A stretch of DNA of 64,000 nt from Polynucleobacter sp. MWH-Loch1C5 (GTDB lineage Bacteria; Pseudomonadota; Gammaproteobacteria; Burkholderiales; Burkholderiaceae). A program made the position numbers and the translations under genes. Under the pieces are notes generated by a model. The model saw nothing but the letters and a program-made list of their open reading frames with translations, had not been told where the DNA came from and did no database searches. This document shows, piece by piece, positions 57,053 to 64,000 of the stretch (the stretch's first letter is position 1; each line of letters begins with the position of its first letter). The stretch lies in contig NZ_JACVPR010000001.1 of assembly GCF_018881775.1 (NCBI RefSeq), positions 248,001 to 312,000 on the forward strand. Direction: 5' to 3'.

Positions 57053-58216
57053 ATGAAAAAGTTAGTGTTAGTTGCAGCTACAGCTCTGACCTGCTCAGGC
57101 GTAGTCTGCGCACAAAGCAGTACTGTATCTGTTTATGCAAGGGTTGATAACGGTGTTAGAACATTTAGTGGTCATGCTGGCGGACAAAGTGCCGATCTTT
57201 ATCACAGCGCCTTGGGTGGTAGCCGTTGGGGTTTGAATGGTCATCATGACTTAGGTAACGGTATGAAAGCCGGTGCGGTCCTAGAAGGAACAATCGCGAG
57301 TGATACTGGTGGTACAGCATCAATTAACGGCTACGAGAGAGTTTTTGATCGTCAATCTTTTGTTTACTTATCAGAAGAAAAGTGGGGCACTGTGAAACTC
57401 GGTCGAGACAATACCTTTGGTCTTGACGCTCTTTTTTCTGGCGCATTAGATGTGGCGGGACTTTTAGATGCCGCCAAAACAAATGCCGTAATTGGCAGTG
57501 CTTATGGGCCAAATCCTTTAACTTCAATGTACTCAACAACACGTGGCACACGTCGTTTGGATAATGTTGTTAAATATACAAATACAAAAGGTGACTTTAA
57601 CTATGGCTTAGCTTATGCATTCGGCGACACAAACGGTGATGTCAAAGCAGGTAGTACCCAAAATGCCATCTTAGGTTATAAAAAAGATAAATTAACAACT
57701 GTCACCACATACCAAATCACCAATGATCCTTCAAATAAAAAAATGGATATTTGGAACATTGGCGGTCGTTACAACTTTGGTAAAGTTTCAGGCGTAGCTG
57801 CATATCATGTTCTCAATGCAGATGCTGGTTATAACCCAAAAATTGTAAACACCCCGGGTACAGCTGGCGGCACACCAGAAAACGAACCATACTTTCTAAA
57901 CGTTTTAACTGGCACAGCCAATCAGGGTAAAGTTAACGTGGCTAACGTTGGCTTCGCATACAACTTCAAACCTCAGTGGACTTACACATTGTCTTACTAC
58001 AATGTTGACCAAAAAGAGGGTGTAAAAGTTGGTAAAGTTGATTCGTACATTACTCACTTGCAATATGACATGAATAAATTTGTCAGCTTGTACGGTATTG
58101 TTGATTATCAAAAAGCAAAAGAAGGTTTAAAAACAACAGCTGCTGGAGCTTCAGGCGACCAGCTAGCATTCACTGCTGGTGTTCGTGTGATGTTTGATGC
58201 ATCAAAGTCGTTCTAA
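57053..58216 (+). CDS. Gram-negative porin (general beta-barrel, betaproteobacterial type)
   Basis: About 387 residues from the ATG at 57053 (AAAGGA site). The signal peptide ends near VVCAQ, then SSTVSVYARVDNGVRTF opens the barrel. GGSRWGLNGHHDLGNGMKAG and KLGRDNTFGLDALF are typical of OmpC-like trimeric porins of Burkholderiales. The last residue is Phe, the outer-membrane assembly signal. With its BenM-type site and a strong terminator it is a single-gene unit, probably the outer-membrane entry route for the island's substrate. Confidence 0.92.
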   Translation: MKKLVLVAATALTCSGVVCAQSSTVSVYARVDNGVRTFSGHAGGQSADLYHSALGGSRWGLNGHHDLGNGMKAGAVLEGTIASDTGGTASINGYERVFDRQSFVYLSEEKWGTVKLGRDNTFGLDALFSGALDVAGLLDAAKTNAVIGSAYGPNPLTSMYSTTRGTRRLDNVVKYTNTKGDFNYGLAYAFGDTNGDVKAGSTQNAILGYKKDKLTTVTTYQITNDPSNKKMDIWNIGGRYNFGKVSGVAAYHVLNADAGYNPKIVNTPGTAGGTPENEPYFLNVLTGTANQGKVNVANVGFAYNFKPQWTYTLSYYNVDQKEGVKVGKVDSYITHLQYDMNKFVSLYGIVDYQKAKEGLKTTAAGASGDQLAFTAGVRVMFDASKSF

Positions 58217-58225
58217 GGTGTAGTT

Positions 58226-58265
58226 TCATCAATGAGAGTCTTAGGATTCTCATTGATGATTTTTC
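58226..58265 (+). terminator. Rho-independent terminator after the porin gene
   Basis: ATCAATGAGA and TCTCATTGAT arms with a TTAG-containing loop, followed by a T-rich stretch. It isolates the porin transcript from the riboswitch promoter. Confidence 0.85.
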
Positions 58266-58312
58266 GTTAGGGCTTTTATGGAGCTTTAACGAAAGATTAA
58301 AAATAAATTAGA

Positions 58313-58341
58313 TTGACAGTAGTATTTGTTGTAACTAGAAT
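58313..58341 (+). promoter_or_regulatory. Sigma-70 promoter for the glycine riboswitch transcript
   Basis: TTGACA (perfect -35) and TAGAAT (-10, one mismatch) separated by exactly 17 bp. The predicted start falls near 58348, at the first base of the riboswitch. Confidence 0.75.
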
Positions 58342-58348
58342 GAAATTT

Positions 58349-58526
58349 GATATCGGGAGAGACCACTTGTTGGCGCCGAAGGAGCAACCGCCCCGGAAAC
58401 TCTCAGGCAAAAGAACCGATATCTGATTAAAAACTCTGAAGAGTCTCTGGCAATAAACGTCGGCTAGAGTACCGCAGGAGCAAGCAAGTTTACTTGCGAA
58501 TCTCTCAGGTCCAAAACAGAGGGGGC
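58349..58526 (+). promoter_or_regulatory. Tandem glycine riboswitch
   Basis: Two glycine aptamers in a row. Aptamer 1 (58349-58423): P1 ATATCGG/CCGATAT, GGAGAGACC, GCCGAAGGAGCAA and AACTCTCAGGCAAAAGAACC. A ~9-nt linker follows. Aptamer 2 (about 58433-58526): CTCTG/CAGAG P1, GCAGGAGCAA and AATCTCTCAGGTCCAAAACAG. A GC-rich hairpin (about 58521-58556, GGGGGCGCAC with GTGCGC...CCCC) follows before the dadA ribosome-binding site and is the likely expression platform. Catabolic use predicts that glycine switches expression on. Confidence 0.93.
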
Positions 58527-58579
58527 GCACATTAGAAATTTCTAGTGCGCTCAACCCCTTTGGCGTTATGGAGCTATTC

Positions 58580-59842
58580 ATGAAAAACTTTGTAGTTATT
58601 GGTGGTGGCATTACAGGTGTCACAACTGCTTATGCTTTGGCAAAACGTGGTTATCAAGTCACATTACTTGAAAAACACAGATACAGCGGTATGGAAACAT
58701 CTTTTGCAAATGGCGGACAGTTATCTGCCTCCAATGCCGAGGTATGGAATCATTGGAGCACGATTTTGAAGGGCATAAAGTGGATCTTCAAAAAAGATGC
58801 CCCGCTTCTTATCAATATGAAACCATCTTGGCATAAGATTTCTTGGTTTGCCGAATTCATGGCGGCTATACCGCAATACGAAAAGAATACCGCAGCTACC
58901 GCCAAGCTAGCTATCGATGCCAGGAAATATCTTTTCCAGTGGGCACAGGACGAGGGCATTGATTTTGATTTAAAACGTGAAGGTATATTACATATCTATC
59001 GCGATAAAGCTGGTTTCGATCATGCAGCGAAAGTATCTACTCTTCTAGCCAAGGGTGGATTAGAGAGACGCTCACTATCTCCGCAAGAAATTATCGAAAT
59101 AGAACCCACTCTTTCCGGAAAGTATTATGGTGGCTACTATACCGAAAGCGATTCTACTGGTGACATTCATAAGTTTACGTATGGCTTATCACTGGCTGCC
59201 GAGCAAAAAGGTGTAAAGATCATTTATGACTGTGAAGTCCTGAAGGTGAATTCTGATGGAAACACTGTAAAAGTCACTATCTCTAAAGAAGGTGTGACGG
59301 AAGAGCTCAATTTCGAGAATGTTGTGATTTGTGCTGGCATCGCTAGTCGATCTCTAGCCGGTCAATTAGGTGATTATGTGAATATTTATCCAGTCAAAGG
59401 CTACTCAATTACAGTCAATCTACAAGACGAACAAAGTCAACTCGGAGCTCCAACAGTCAGCTTACTTGATGACGAAACAAAACTAGTCACCAGTCGTCTT
59501 GGATTGCATAGATTCCGTGTTGCAGGCACTGCAGAATTTAATGGTGTCAATCGTGACATTAGAGCTGATCGAATTAAGCCACTTATTGATTGGGTAAATC
59601 AATGTTTCCCTAAGGTAAGTACACGTTCAGTAGTGCCATGGGCCGGCTTAAGACCGATGATGCCTAACATGATGCCCAAGGTCGGTCCAGGATCAAAACC
59701 TAATGTTTTCTATAACACGGGGCATGGGCATTTAGGCTGGACTTTATCAGCGGCTACTGCAGAAATGATCGGGGAGATTATTGAATTAAGTCATCGAGAA
59801 AAAAATATGCTCTCAAACACTCCCATCATTCAAGTAGTTTAG
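58580..59842 (+). CDS. dadA: DadA-like FAD-dependent D-amino-acid dehydrogenase / glycine-oxidising enzyme
   Basis: About 420 residues from the ATG at 58580 (ATGGAGC ribosome-binding site). The FAD-binding VVIGGGITGVTTAYALAKRG and TLLEKHRYSGMETSFANGGQLS are the DadA pattern; GYYTESDSTGDIHKF and the C-terminal NTGHGHLGWTLS complete it. DadA family members oxidatively deaminate D-amino acids, and some act on glycine, giving glyoxylate and ammonia. Control by a glycine riboswitch argues for glycine as the true substrate here. It is the last gene before the right island border. Confidence 0.88.
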   Translation: MKNFVVIGGGITGVTTAYALAKRGYQVTLLEKHRYSGMETSFANGGQLSASNAEVWNHWSTILKGIKWIFKKDAPLLINMKPSWHKISWFAEFMAAIPQYEKNTAATAKLAIDARKYLFQWAQDEGIDFDLKREGILHIYRDKAGFDHAAKVSTLLAKGGLERRSLSPQEIIEIEPTLSGKYYGGYYTESDSTGDIHKFTYGLSLAAEQKGVKIIYDCEVLKVNSDGNTVKVTISKEGVTEELNFENVVICAGIASRSLAGQLGDYVNIYPVKGYSITVNLQDEQSQLGAPTVSLLDDETKLVTSRLGLHRFRVAGTAEFNGVNRDIRADRIKPLIDWVNQCFPKVSTRSVVPWAGLRPMMPNMMPKVGPGSKPNVFYNTGHGHLGWTLSAATAEMIGEIIELSHREKNMLSNTPIIQVV

Positions 59843-59948
59843 ATGCATATTGGGTATAGGCTTGAGCCTATACCCTGCCTAATCTCACTGAAATCGAGTC
59901 AAGATTAACTAGCCTTGAGAGCCTTTAAACTAGAGCAGATCTGAAGTT

Positions 59949-59995
59949 AACTGGAGGCGGGACCCGGAATCGAACCGAGGTCAACGGCTTTGCAG
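59949..59995. repeat. Right direct repeat (3' part of the intact tRNA-Cys, att-like)
   Basis: The 47-bp partner of 34659-34705, running from 3 bp beyond the CCA end to the anticodon loop of tRNA-Cys. Confidence 0.9.
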
Positions 59996-60025
59996 GCCGC
60001 TGCATAACCACTCTGCCATCCCGCC
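59952..60025 (-). tRNA. tRNA-Cys(GCA)
   Basis: A 74-nt cloverleaf with encoded CCA, acceptor stem GGCGGGA/TCCCGCC and discriminator U; the anticodon loop context CCTGCAAAG gives anticodon GCA. It is intact although its 3' part is the presumed integration site, because the island restored the same sequence. Confidence 0.96.
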
Positions 60026-60038
60026 AGGGATTTGAAAT

Positions 60039-60065
60039 AAAAAGGGAAGCTGGGCTTCCCTTTTT
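60039..60065 (-). terminator. Hairpin between tRNA-Gly and tRNA-Cys
   Basis: A near-symmetrical AAAAAGGGAAGC/GCTTCCCTTTTT stem with a TGG-type loop, so it could stop transcription on either strand. Its position between two same-strand tRNA genes suggests separate promoters or partial read-through. Confidence 0.7.
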
Positions 60066-60075
60066 GTTGTTTTTT

Positions 60076-60151
60076 TGGAGCGGGAAACGAGTCTCGAACT
60101 CGCGACCTCAACCTTGGCAAGGTTGCGCTCTACCAACTGAGCTATTCCCGC
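60076..60151 (-). tRNA. tRNA-Gly(GCC)
   Basis: A 76-nt cloverleaf with encoded CCA, acceptor stem GCGGGAA/TTCCCGC and anticodon arm ACCTT-GCC-AAGGT. It lies between pgsA and tRNA-Cys on the same strand. Confidence 0.96.
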
Positions 60152-60200
60152 ATCGACAAGACCGCTACTATAGCATAAATTTGCTTTTTAGCCAAATTGC

Positions 60201-60782
60201 CTAGAGCTTATCTGTCTTAGCTTTGATCAAAGGCCAGGCTTTCTGTAGGTAGTAGAACATCGACCAAACAGTCAATAAAGCCGCTAACCAGATGAGGGGC
60301 TTACCGACTGTTTTCGTATGAAACCAATCGAAGAGCACATCATTAAAGAGTAAGAATGGGATAGCTACCATTTGGGCAGCGGTCTTGAGCTTGCCGACAA
60401 AATGGACAGCAACACTACTGGAGGCGCCAATCTGTGCCATCCATTCCCTGAGTGCGCTGATGGTGATTTCTCGGCCAATAATGATGGTTGCCACCCAAGT
60501 CTCTACACGATCAAAGTTCAGCAAAGCAAGCAGTGCAGCCGCCACCATTAATTTATCAGCAACGGGATCCAAAAAAGCACCAAAGGCACTGACCTGCCCC
60601 CATTTTCTGGCTAAATAACCATCCAACCAATCCGTCACAGATGCCGCCACGAAAAGCACCGTAGCCCAAAAGTTCTTATCCTGCATAGAGAGAACGTCTT
60701 CAGGCAGATAATAAATACCCACCAACAGCGGAATAGCTGCAACACGCGTCCAGGTCAGGAAGATAGGTAGATTAAATGGCAA
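60201..60782 (-). CDS. pgsA: CDP-diacylglycerol-glycerol-3-phosphate 3-phosphatidyltransferase
   Basis: About 193 residues from a TTG at 60782, where the usual PgsA start PFNLPIFLTWTRVAAIP follows and AAGAGA provides a ribosome-binding site. An ATG at 60821 adds 13 unconserved residues and has poor spacing. The CDP-alcohol phosphotransferase motif is DWLDGYLARKWGQVSAFGAFLDPVADK (given in order: D-x2-D-G-x2-A-R-x8-G-x3-D-x3-D). It makes phosphatidylglycerol phosphate in the inner membrane. It follows uvrC on the same strand. Confidence 0.93.
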   Translation of the reverse strand: MPFNLPIFLTWTRVAAIPLLVGIYYLPEDVLSMQDKNFWATVLFVAASVTDWLDGYLARKWGQVSAFGAFLDPVADKLMVAAALLALLNFDRVETWVATIIIGREITISALREWMAQIGASSSVAVHFVGKLKTAAQMVAIPFLLFNDVLFDWFHTKTVGKPLIWLAALLTVWSMFYYLQKAWPLIKAKTDKL

Positions 60783-60823
60783 AGGAGTCTCTTTCGCTCT
60801 AATGCCGCAAGGATAACGCATCC

Positions 60824-62695
60824 TTAGTGAAGTTGTTTATATATTTGCTCAGCCAAAGCTTTTGAAATACCTTCTACTTGCATGAGTTCTTCGACCGTTG
60901 CATTGCTCACACCCCGCAAGCCGCCAAAACGGGCCAAAAGCTTTTGACGTCGCTTAGCACCGATACCTTCAATCTCTTCTAACCTAGATACATTTCGTGT
61001 TTTTTGTCTTTTGGCTCGCATGCCGGTAATGGCAAAACGATGCGCTTCATCACGGATCTGGGCGATCAATAATAAAGCTGGGCTTTCTATACCCAAGCTC
61101 AGGGATGCTCGCTCATCAGCAAAAATCAGGGTTTCCAATCCAACTTTTCGCCCTTCGCCTTTAGCAACTCCCACGATCATCTGAATATCCAGACCCAATT
61201 GCGTAAAGACTTCCTTAGCCACGCTCACTTGCCCCTTACCGCCATCGACCAAAACCAAATGAGGTTGCTTATCAATGGGTAGTTCCTGGAAATTAGCATA
61301 GCGCCGAGTCAGCACCTGACGCATTGCCGCATAGTCATCACCGGCTTCAATATCGTTAATATTGAAACGTCGATACTCCGAACTTTGCATAGCGTTTTTC
61401 TGATAGACCACACAGGAAGCTTGAGTGGCTTCGCCCGAAGTATGGCTCACATCAAAACACTCCACACGTAAATCGTCAATATTCTCAATATCTAATTGCA
61501 GAACATCAATCAATGCCCTGGTTCTGGCTTCCTGTCCTGTAGTTTCTGCTAAGCGCTTCGTTAATGCCAACTCGGCATTTTGTTGAGCTAAGGTGAGCCA
61601 ATGCTTTTTTTGACCTTGGGCTTGCTTGAGCCACTGCACCTTCTTTTGCGCTAACTGTTCAAATTGCTCATGAATCTCCTGCCAATGAGGGTCATCATGC
61701 TCAGCATCAATTAGCATGACCTTTGGAATCAAAATACGCGCATGTTCTTCATCACTTAAATAATGCTGGGTAATAAATGCCTGTAGCACTTCTGTAGGTC
61801 TTGGCAAAAACTCACCAGTAATTCGACCCATTTTTGGAAAGTACGCCTTATCCCCCAAATGACGCCCACCACGGACCATGGCCAGATTGACACAAGCCAT
61901 CGCTCCTTGCATAGCGACAGCGAGAATATCAACATCCCCCTCACCTTGAGCAGTGGCATCCATCGATTGCTGCTGAAGAACAGTGGCTAAATCAGCAATA
62001 CGATCACGAATCTGGGCAGCTTGTTCAAATTCCATGGCTTGACTATGTGCATACATGGCGGCTTGCATATCTGCCATAACGCTCTGATGATTTCCTTCCA
62101 GAAAATCCATAGCTTTAGCTACATCAGCGCTGTAGTCTTGCTCATCAATTAAGCCAACACAAGGCGCGCTACAACGCTGAATTTGATGCAGCAAACAAGG
62201 TCGACTACGATTTTTGAAAATCGTATCTTCGCAAGTTCTGATACGAAATACCTTTTGCAAAATTTGAATACTCTGGCGTACTGCCCATGAGTTAGGAAAA
62301 GGTCCAAAATAGCGGTGACGTTTATCCACTTTGCCACGATAGTATGCTAGACGTGGGTATTGATGGCCGGTGAGCATGACATAAGGATAGGATTTGTCAT
62401 CTCTAAAAAGAATATTAAACGGTGGGCTCAACTCCTTAATCAGATTATTTTCTAGAATCAAAGCCTCGGTTTCAGAACGCGTGACCGTGACTTGCAAAGT
62501 CACAATCTTTTGGACCATGCGCTCAATACGAGGAGAGGCGTGATTTTTTTGAAAATAACTACTGACACGCTTTTTTAAATCCTTAGCCTTGCCTACGTAA
62601 AGAATCTGTCCATCTTCTGCAAAAAAGCGATATACGCCGGGCAAGCCAGGTAACTTTTTTACTTCAGCAAGCAAATTGTCGGAAAATGAAGTCAT
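60824..62695 (-). CDS. uvrC: Excinuclease ABC subunit C
   Basis: About 623 residues from the ATG at 62695. The N-terminal GIY-YIG nuclease is [25 protein letters not shown], then a Cys-containing region, a UVR motif, and the RNase H-like C-terminal nuclease ([29 protein letters not shown]) and two HhH motifs ([21 protein letters not shown]). It makes both incisions in nucleotide excision repair. Its ATG overlaps the earP ATG on the opposite strand (CATG). Confidence 0.96.
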   Translation of the reverse strand: MTSFSDNLLAEVKKLPGLPGVYRFFAEDGQILYVGKAKDLKKRVSSYFQKNHASPRIERMVQKIVTLQVTVTRSETEALILENNLIKELSPPFNILFRDDKSYPYVMLTGHQYPRLAYYRGKVDKRHRYFGPFPNSWAVRQSIQILQKVFRIRTCEDTIFKNRSRPCLLHQIQRCSAPCVGLIDEQDYSADVAKAMDFLEGNHQSVMADMQAAMYAHSQAMEFEQAAQIRDRIADLATVLQQQSMDATAQGEGDVDILAVAMQGAMACVNLAMVRGGRHLGDKAYFPKMGRITGEFLPRPTEVLQAFITQHYLSDEEHARILIPKVMLIDAEHDDPHWQEIHEQFEQLAQKKVQWLKQAQGQKKHWLTLAQQNAELALTKRLAETTGQEARTRALIDVLQLDIENIDDLRVECFDVSHTSGEATQASCVVYQKNAMQSSEYRRFNINDIEAGDDYAAMRQVLTRRYANFQELPIDKQPHLVLVDGGKGQVSVAKEVFTQLGLDIQMIVGVAKGEGRKVGLETLIFADERASLSLGIESPALLLIAQIRDEAHRFAITGMRAKRQKTRNVSRLEEIEGIGAKRRQKLLARFGGLRGVSNATVEELMQVEGISKALAEQIYKQLH

Positions 62696-63770
62696 GCGTT
62701 GGGATATATTTTGCAAGATTATCGACAATTATGGGGACGCAGGTGTTTGTTGGCGCCTGTGCAAAAGTCTCCTTGCCTCACCGCATTCTGAAGCAAGTCG
62801 TAGGATCGAGCAAATACGCCTTTTTTGCGATGATTTAGAGGTATTACAAGAACTTCAAGACAAAGTTATAGAAAACGATCCTGCGAGCACTCTTGAAGTG
62901 CTGGCCTGGGACCAAGCTAGCGCCCATCATGCACAAAAGGTCGACGTTGTCATCGAGGCTTTTGCCTGTGAATTACCCGCAGCCTATGTTCGTCATCTAC
63001 GGCAAGATGTCGTATGGTTGAATCTTGAATATCTAAGCGCGGAGGAATTCGCTCTGTCGTCTCACGGCATGGGCTCACCTCAAAACAGTGGCCAGACTAA
63101 ATTCTTCTACTTTCCAGGCTTCCTGCCTGCATCAGGTGGCCTCCTTCATGGTACCCCCTATATTCACAGGCAAGGCCAGCATCCTTTAGCGAAGGGCTCG
63201 AATTACCTAGCGCAGTTTCTAGAAAAACTCTCGCCGGACAGCAAAAAAGTATCCGTATTTCAATATCCAAGTAGAGACTTATCTGCCTGGCTAATGAATC
63301 TAGATCAACTCTGTCAATCTCGCGGGGAAAGAGTGGATCTAATACTCTGCGCTGGGCAAAAATTAGATATGGCCCTGCAACATATCGATACCCATCAACT
63401 GCCCATGCTCTCACAGTACGACTATGACATCTTGCTGCAAAACTGTGATCTTAATTTGGTGCGCGGGGAAGACTCATTCGTTAGAGCGCAGTTAGCCGGA
63501 CGGCCCTTCATTTGGGATATCTATCAGCAAACTGATGGTGTACATCTACAAAAACATGCGGCTTTCTTTGCTTTATTCAGCCAATACTGCCCCAAGCCCC
63601 TATTACCAGCGCTACACGCCTTGCATCACTATGAACTGCCTAAGCATTGGTGGCAGCTGCTGCCAGAGCTCAATCAGCAGGCCCAATCATGGGCACGCTA
63701 TTTATTGGAGCAAACGCCGTTAGAGGTTAAAATACAAGACTTTGTGAAAACTCAGGAAAACATGCGATGA
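62694..63770 (+). CDS. earP: EF-P arginine rhamnosyltransferase EarP
   Basis: About 358 residues from the ATG at 62694 ([20 protein letters not shown]). This N-terminus, with the key Asp residues 11 and 15, is the EarP signature, and [21 protein letters not shown] near residue 262 is the nucleotide-sugar-binding part. EarP transfers rhamnose from dTDP-rhamnose to Arg32 of EF-P, which relieves ribosome stalling at polyproline. The stop overlaps the efp start, so the enzyme and its substrate are cotranslated. Confidence 0.96.
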   Translation: MRWDIFCKIIDNYGDAGVCWRLCKSLLASPHSEASRRIEQIRLFCDDLEVLQELQDKVIENDPASTLEVLAWDQASAHHAQKVDVVIEAFACELPAAYVRHLRQDVVWLNLEYLSAEEFALSSHGMGSPQNSGQTKFFYFPGFLPASGGLLHGTPYIHRQGQHPLAKGSNYLAQFLEKLSPDSKKVSVFQYPSRDLSAWLMNLDQLCQSRGERVDLILCAGQKLDMALQHIDTHQLPMLSQYDYDILLQNCDLNLVRGEDSFVRAQLAGRPFIWDIYQQTDGVHLQKHAAFFALFSQYCPKPLLPALHALHHYELPKHWWQLLPELNQQAQSWARYLLEQTPLEVKIQDFVKTQENMR

Positions 63771-64000
63771 AAATTGCTCAAGAACTACGTGCTGGCAATG
63801 TGATTTTGGTTGGCGGCCAACCTTTGGTCATCCAGAAGACAGAATATAGCCGCTCAGGCCGCAACGCTGCCGTTGTGAAAATGAAATATAAGAACTTAAT
63901 CAGCGAAGCCCCTGGTGAAGCGATTTATAAAGCAGACGATAAATTCGAAGTGGTCATCCTTGATCGCAAAGAATGTACTTACTCCTATTTTGCTGATCCT
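63767..64000 (+). CDS. efp: Elongation factor P, 5' part
   Basis: The first 78 codons are visible before the window ends. [21 protein letters not shown] and the modification loop [13 protein letters not shown] are present, with Arg at position 32 rather than Lys; this is the EarP-dependent type. The KOW-like N-terminal domain is complete and the OB domains begin after it. It overlaps the earP stop by 4 bp (ATGA). Confidence 0.96.
   Translation, partial: MKIAQELRAGNVILVGGQPLVIQKTEYSRSGRNAAVVKMKYKNLISEAPGEAIYKADDKFEVVILDRKECTYSYFADP

Overview
The window is a chromosomal segment of a betaproteobacterium, order Burkholderiales. The signs are an EarP/EF-P pair with Arg32 in EF-P, Bug-type (TctC) binding proteins, a class I fumarase next to murI-tonB-exbBD, and porin and TRAP families typical of that order. 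The moderate G+C impression and the gene neighbourhoods suggest a Polynucleobacter-like freshwater Burkholderiaceae; that genus call is inference only. There are about 70 protein genes, three complete tRNA genes, one group I intron and one tandem riboswitch.

Layout. 1-34.6 kb is ordinary core and semi-core chromosome: an acyl-CoA gene pair, an Rrf2 regulator, cytochrome c, an ActP-like symporter with acs, fum-murI-tonB-exbB-exbD, a DEDDh/GIY-YIG nuclease with a DUF2256 microprotein, azoR-pirin, a tRNA-Leu(UAA) gene split by a 201-nt group I intron, a TRAP transporter, a penicillin-acylase-family enzyme, a divergent modE/modABC locus with a recognisable operator, and redox genes. 60-64 kb is core again: tRNA-Cys, tRNA-Gly, pgsA, uvrC, earP and the start of efp.

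34.66-59.99 kb looks like a genomic island. It is bounded by a 47-bp direct repeat: the right copy is the 3' part of an intact tRNA-Cys gene and the left copy is an orphan fragment of the same tRNA. No integrase remains. The cargo reads as one catabolic programme. A 12-gene collinear cluster, catBCA-benABCDE-pcaIJFD, carries benzoate through catechol and 3-oxoadipate to succinyl-CoA and acetyl-CoA. A hippurate-hydrolase-like M20 amidase (hipO) would release benzoate and glycine. A LivKHMGF ABC importer, two orphan TctC binding proteins, BenE and a porin would bring substrate in. Two LysR regulators are present. The last gene is a DadA-like FAD amino-acid dehydrogenase behind a tandem glycine riboswitch, which could handle the glycine half of hippurate.

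Three transport promoters in the island (livK, porin, one tctC) carry the BenM/CatM-type half-site pair ATAC-N7-GTAT. The livK and porin copies match over a longer stretch, so uptake and catabolism are probably one regulon. The main hypothesis from this window is therefore a mobile hippurate/benzoate/glycine utilisation island. Its parts are known families; the combination, the riboswitch placement and the shared operators are the points to test.
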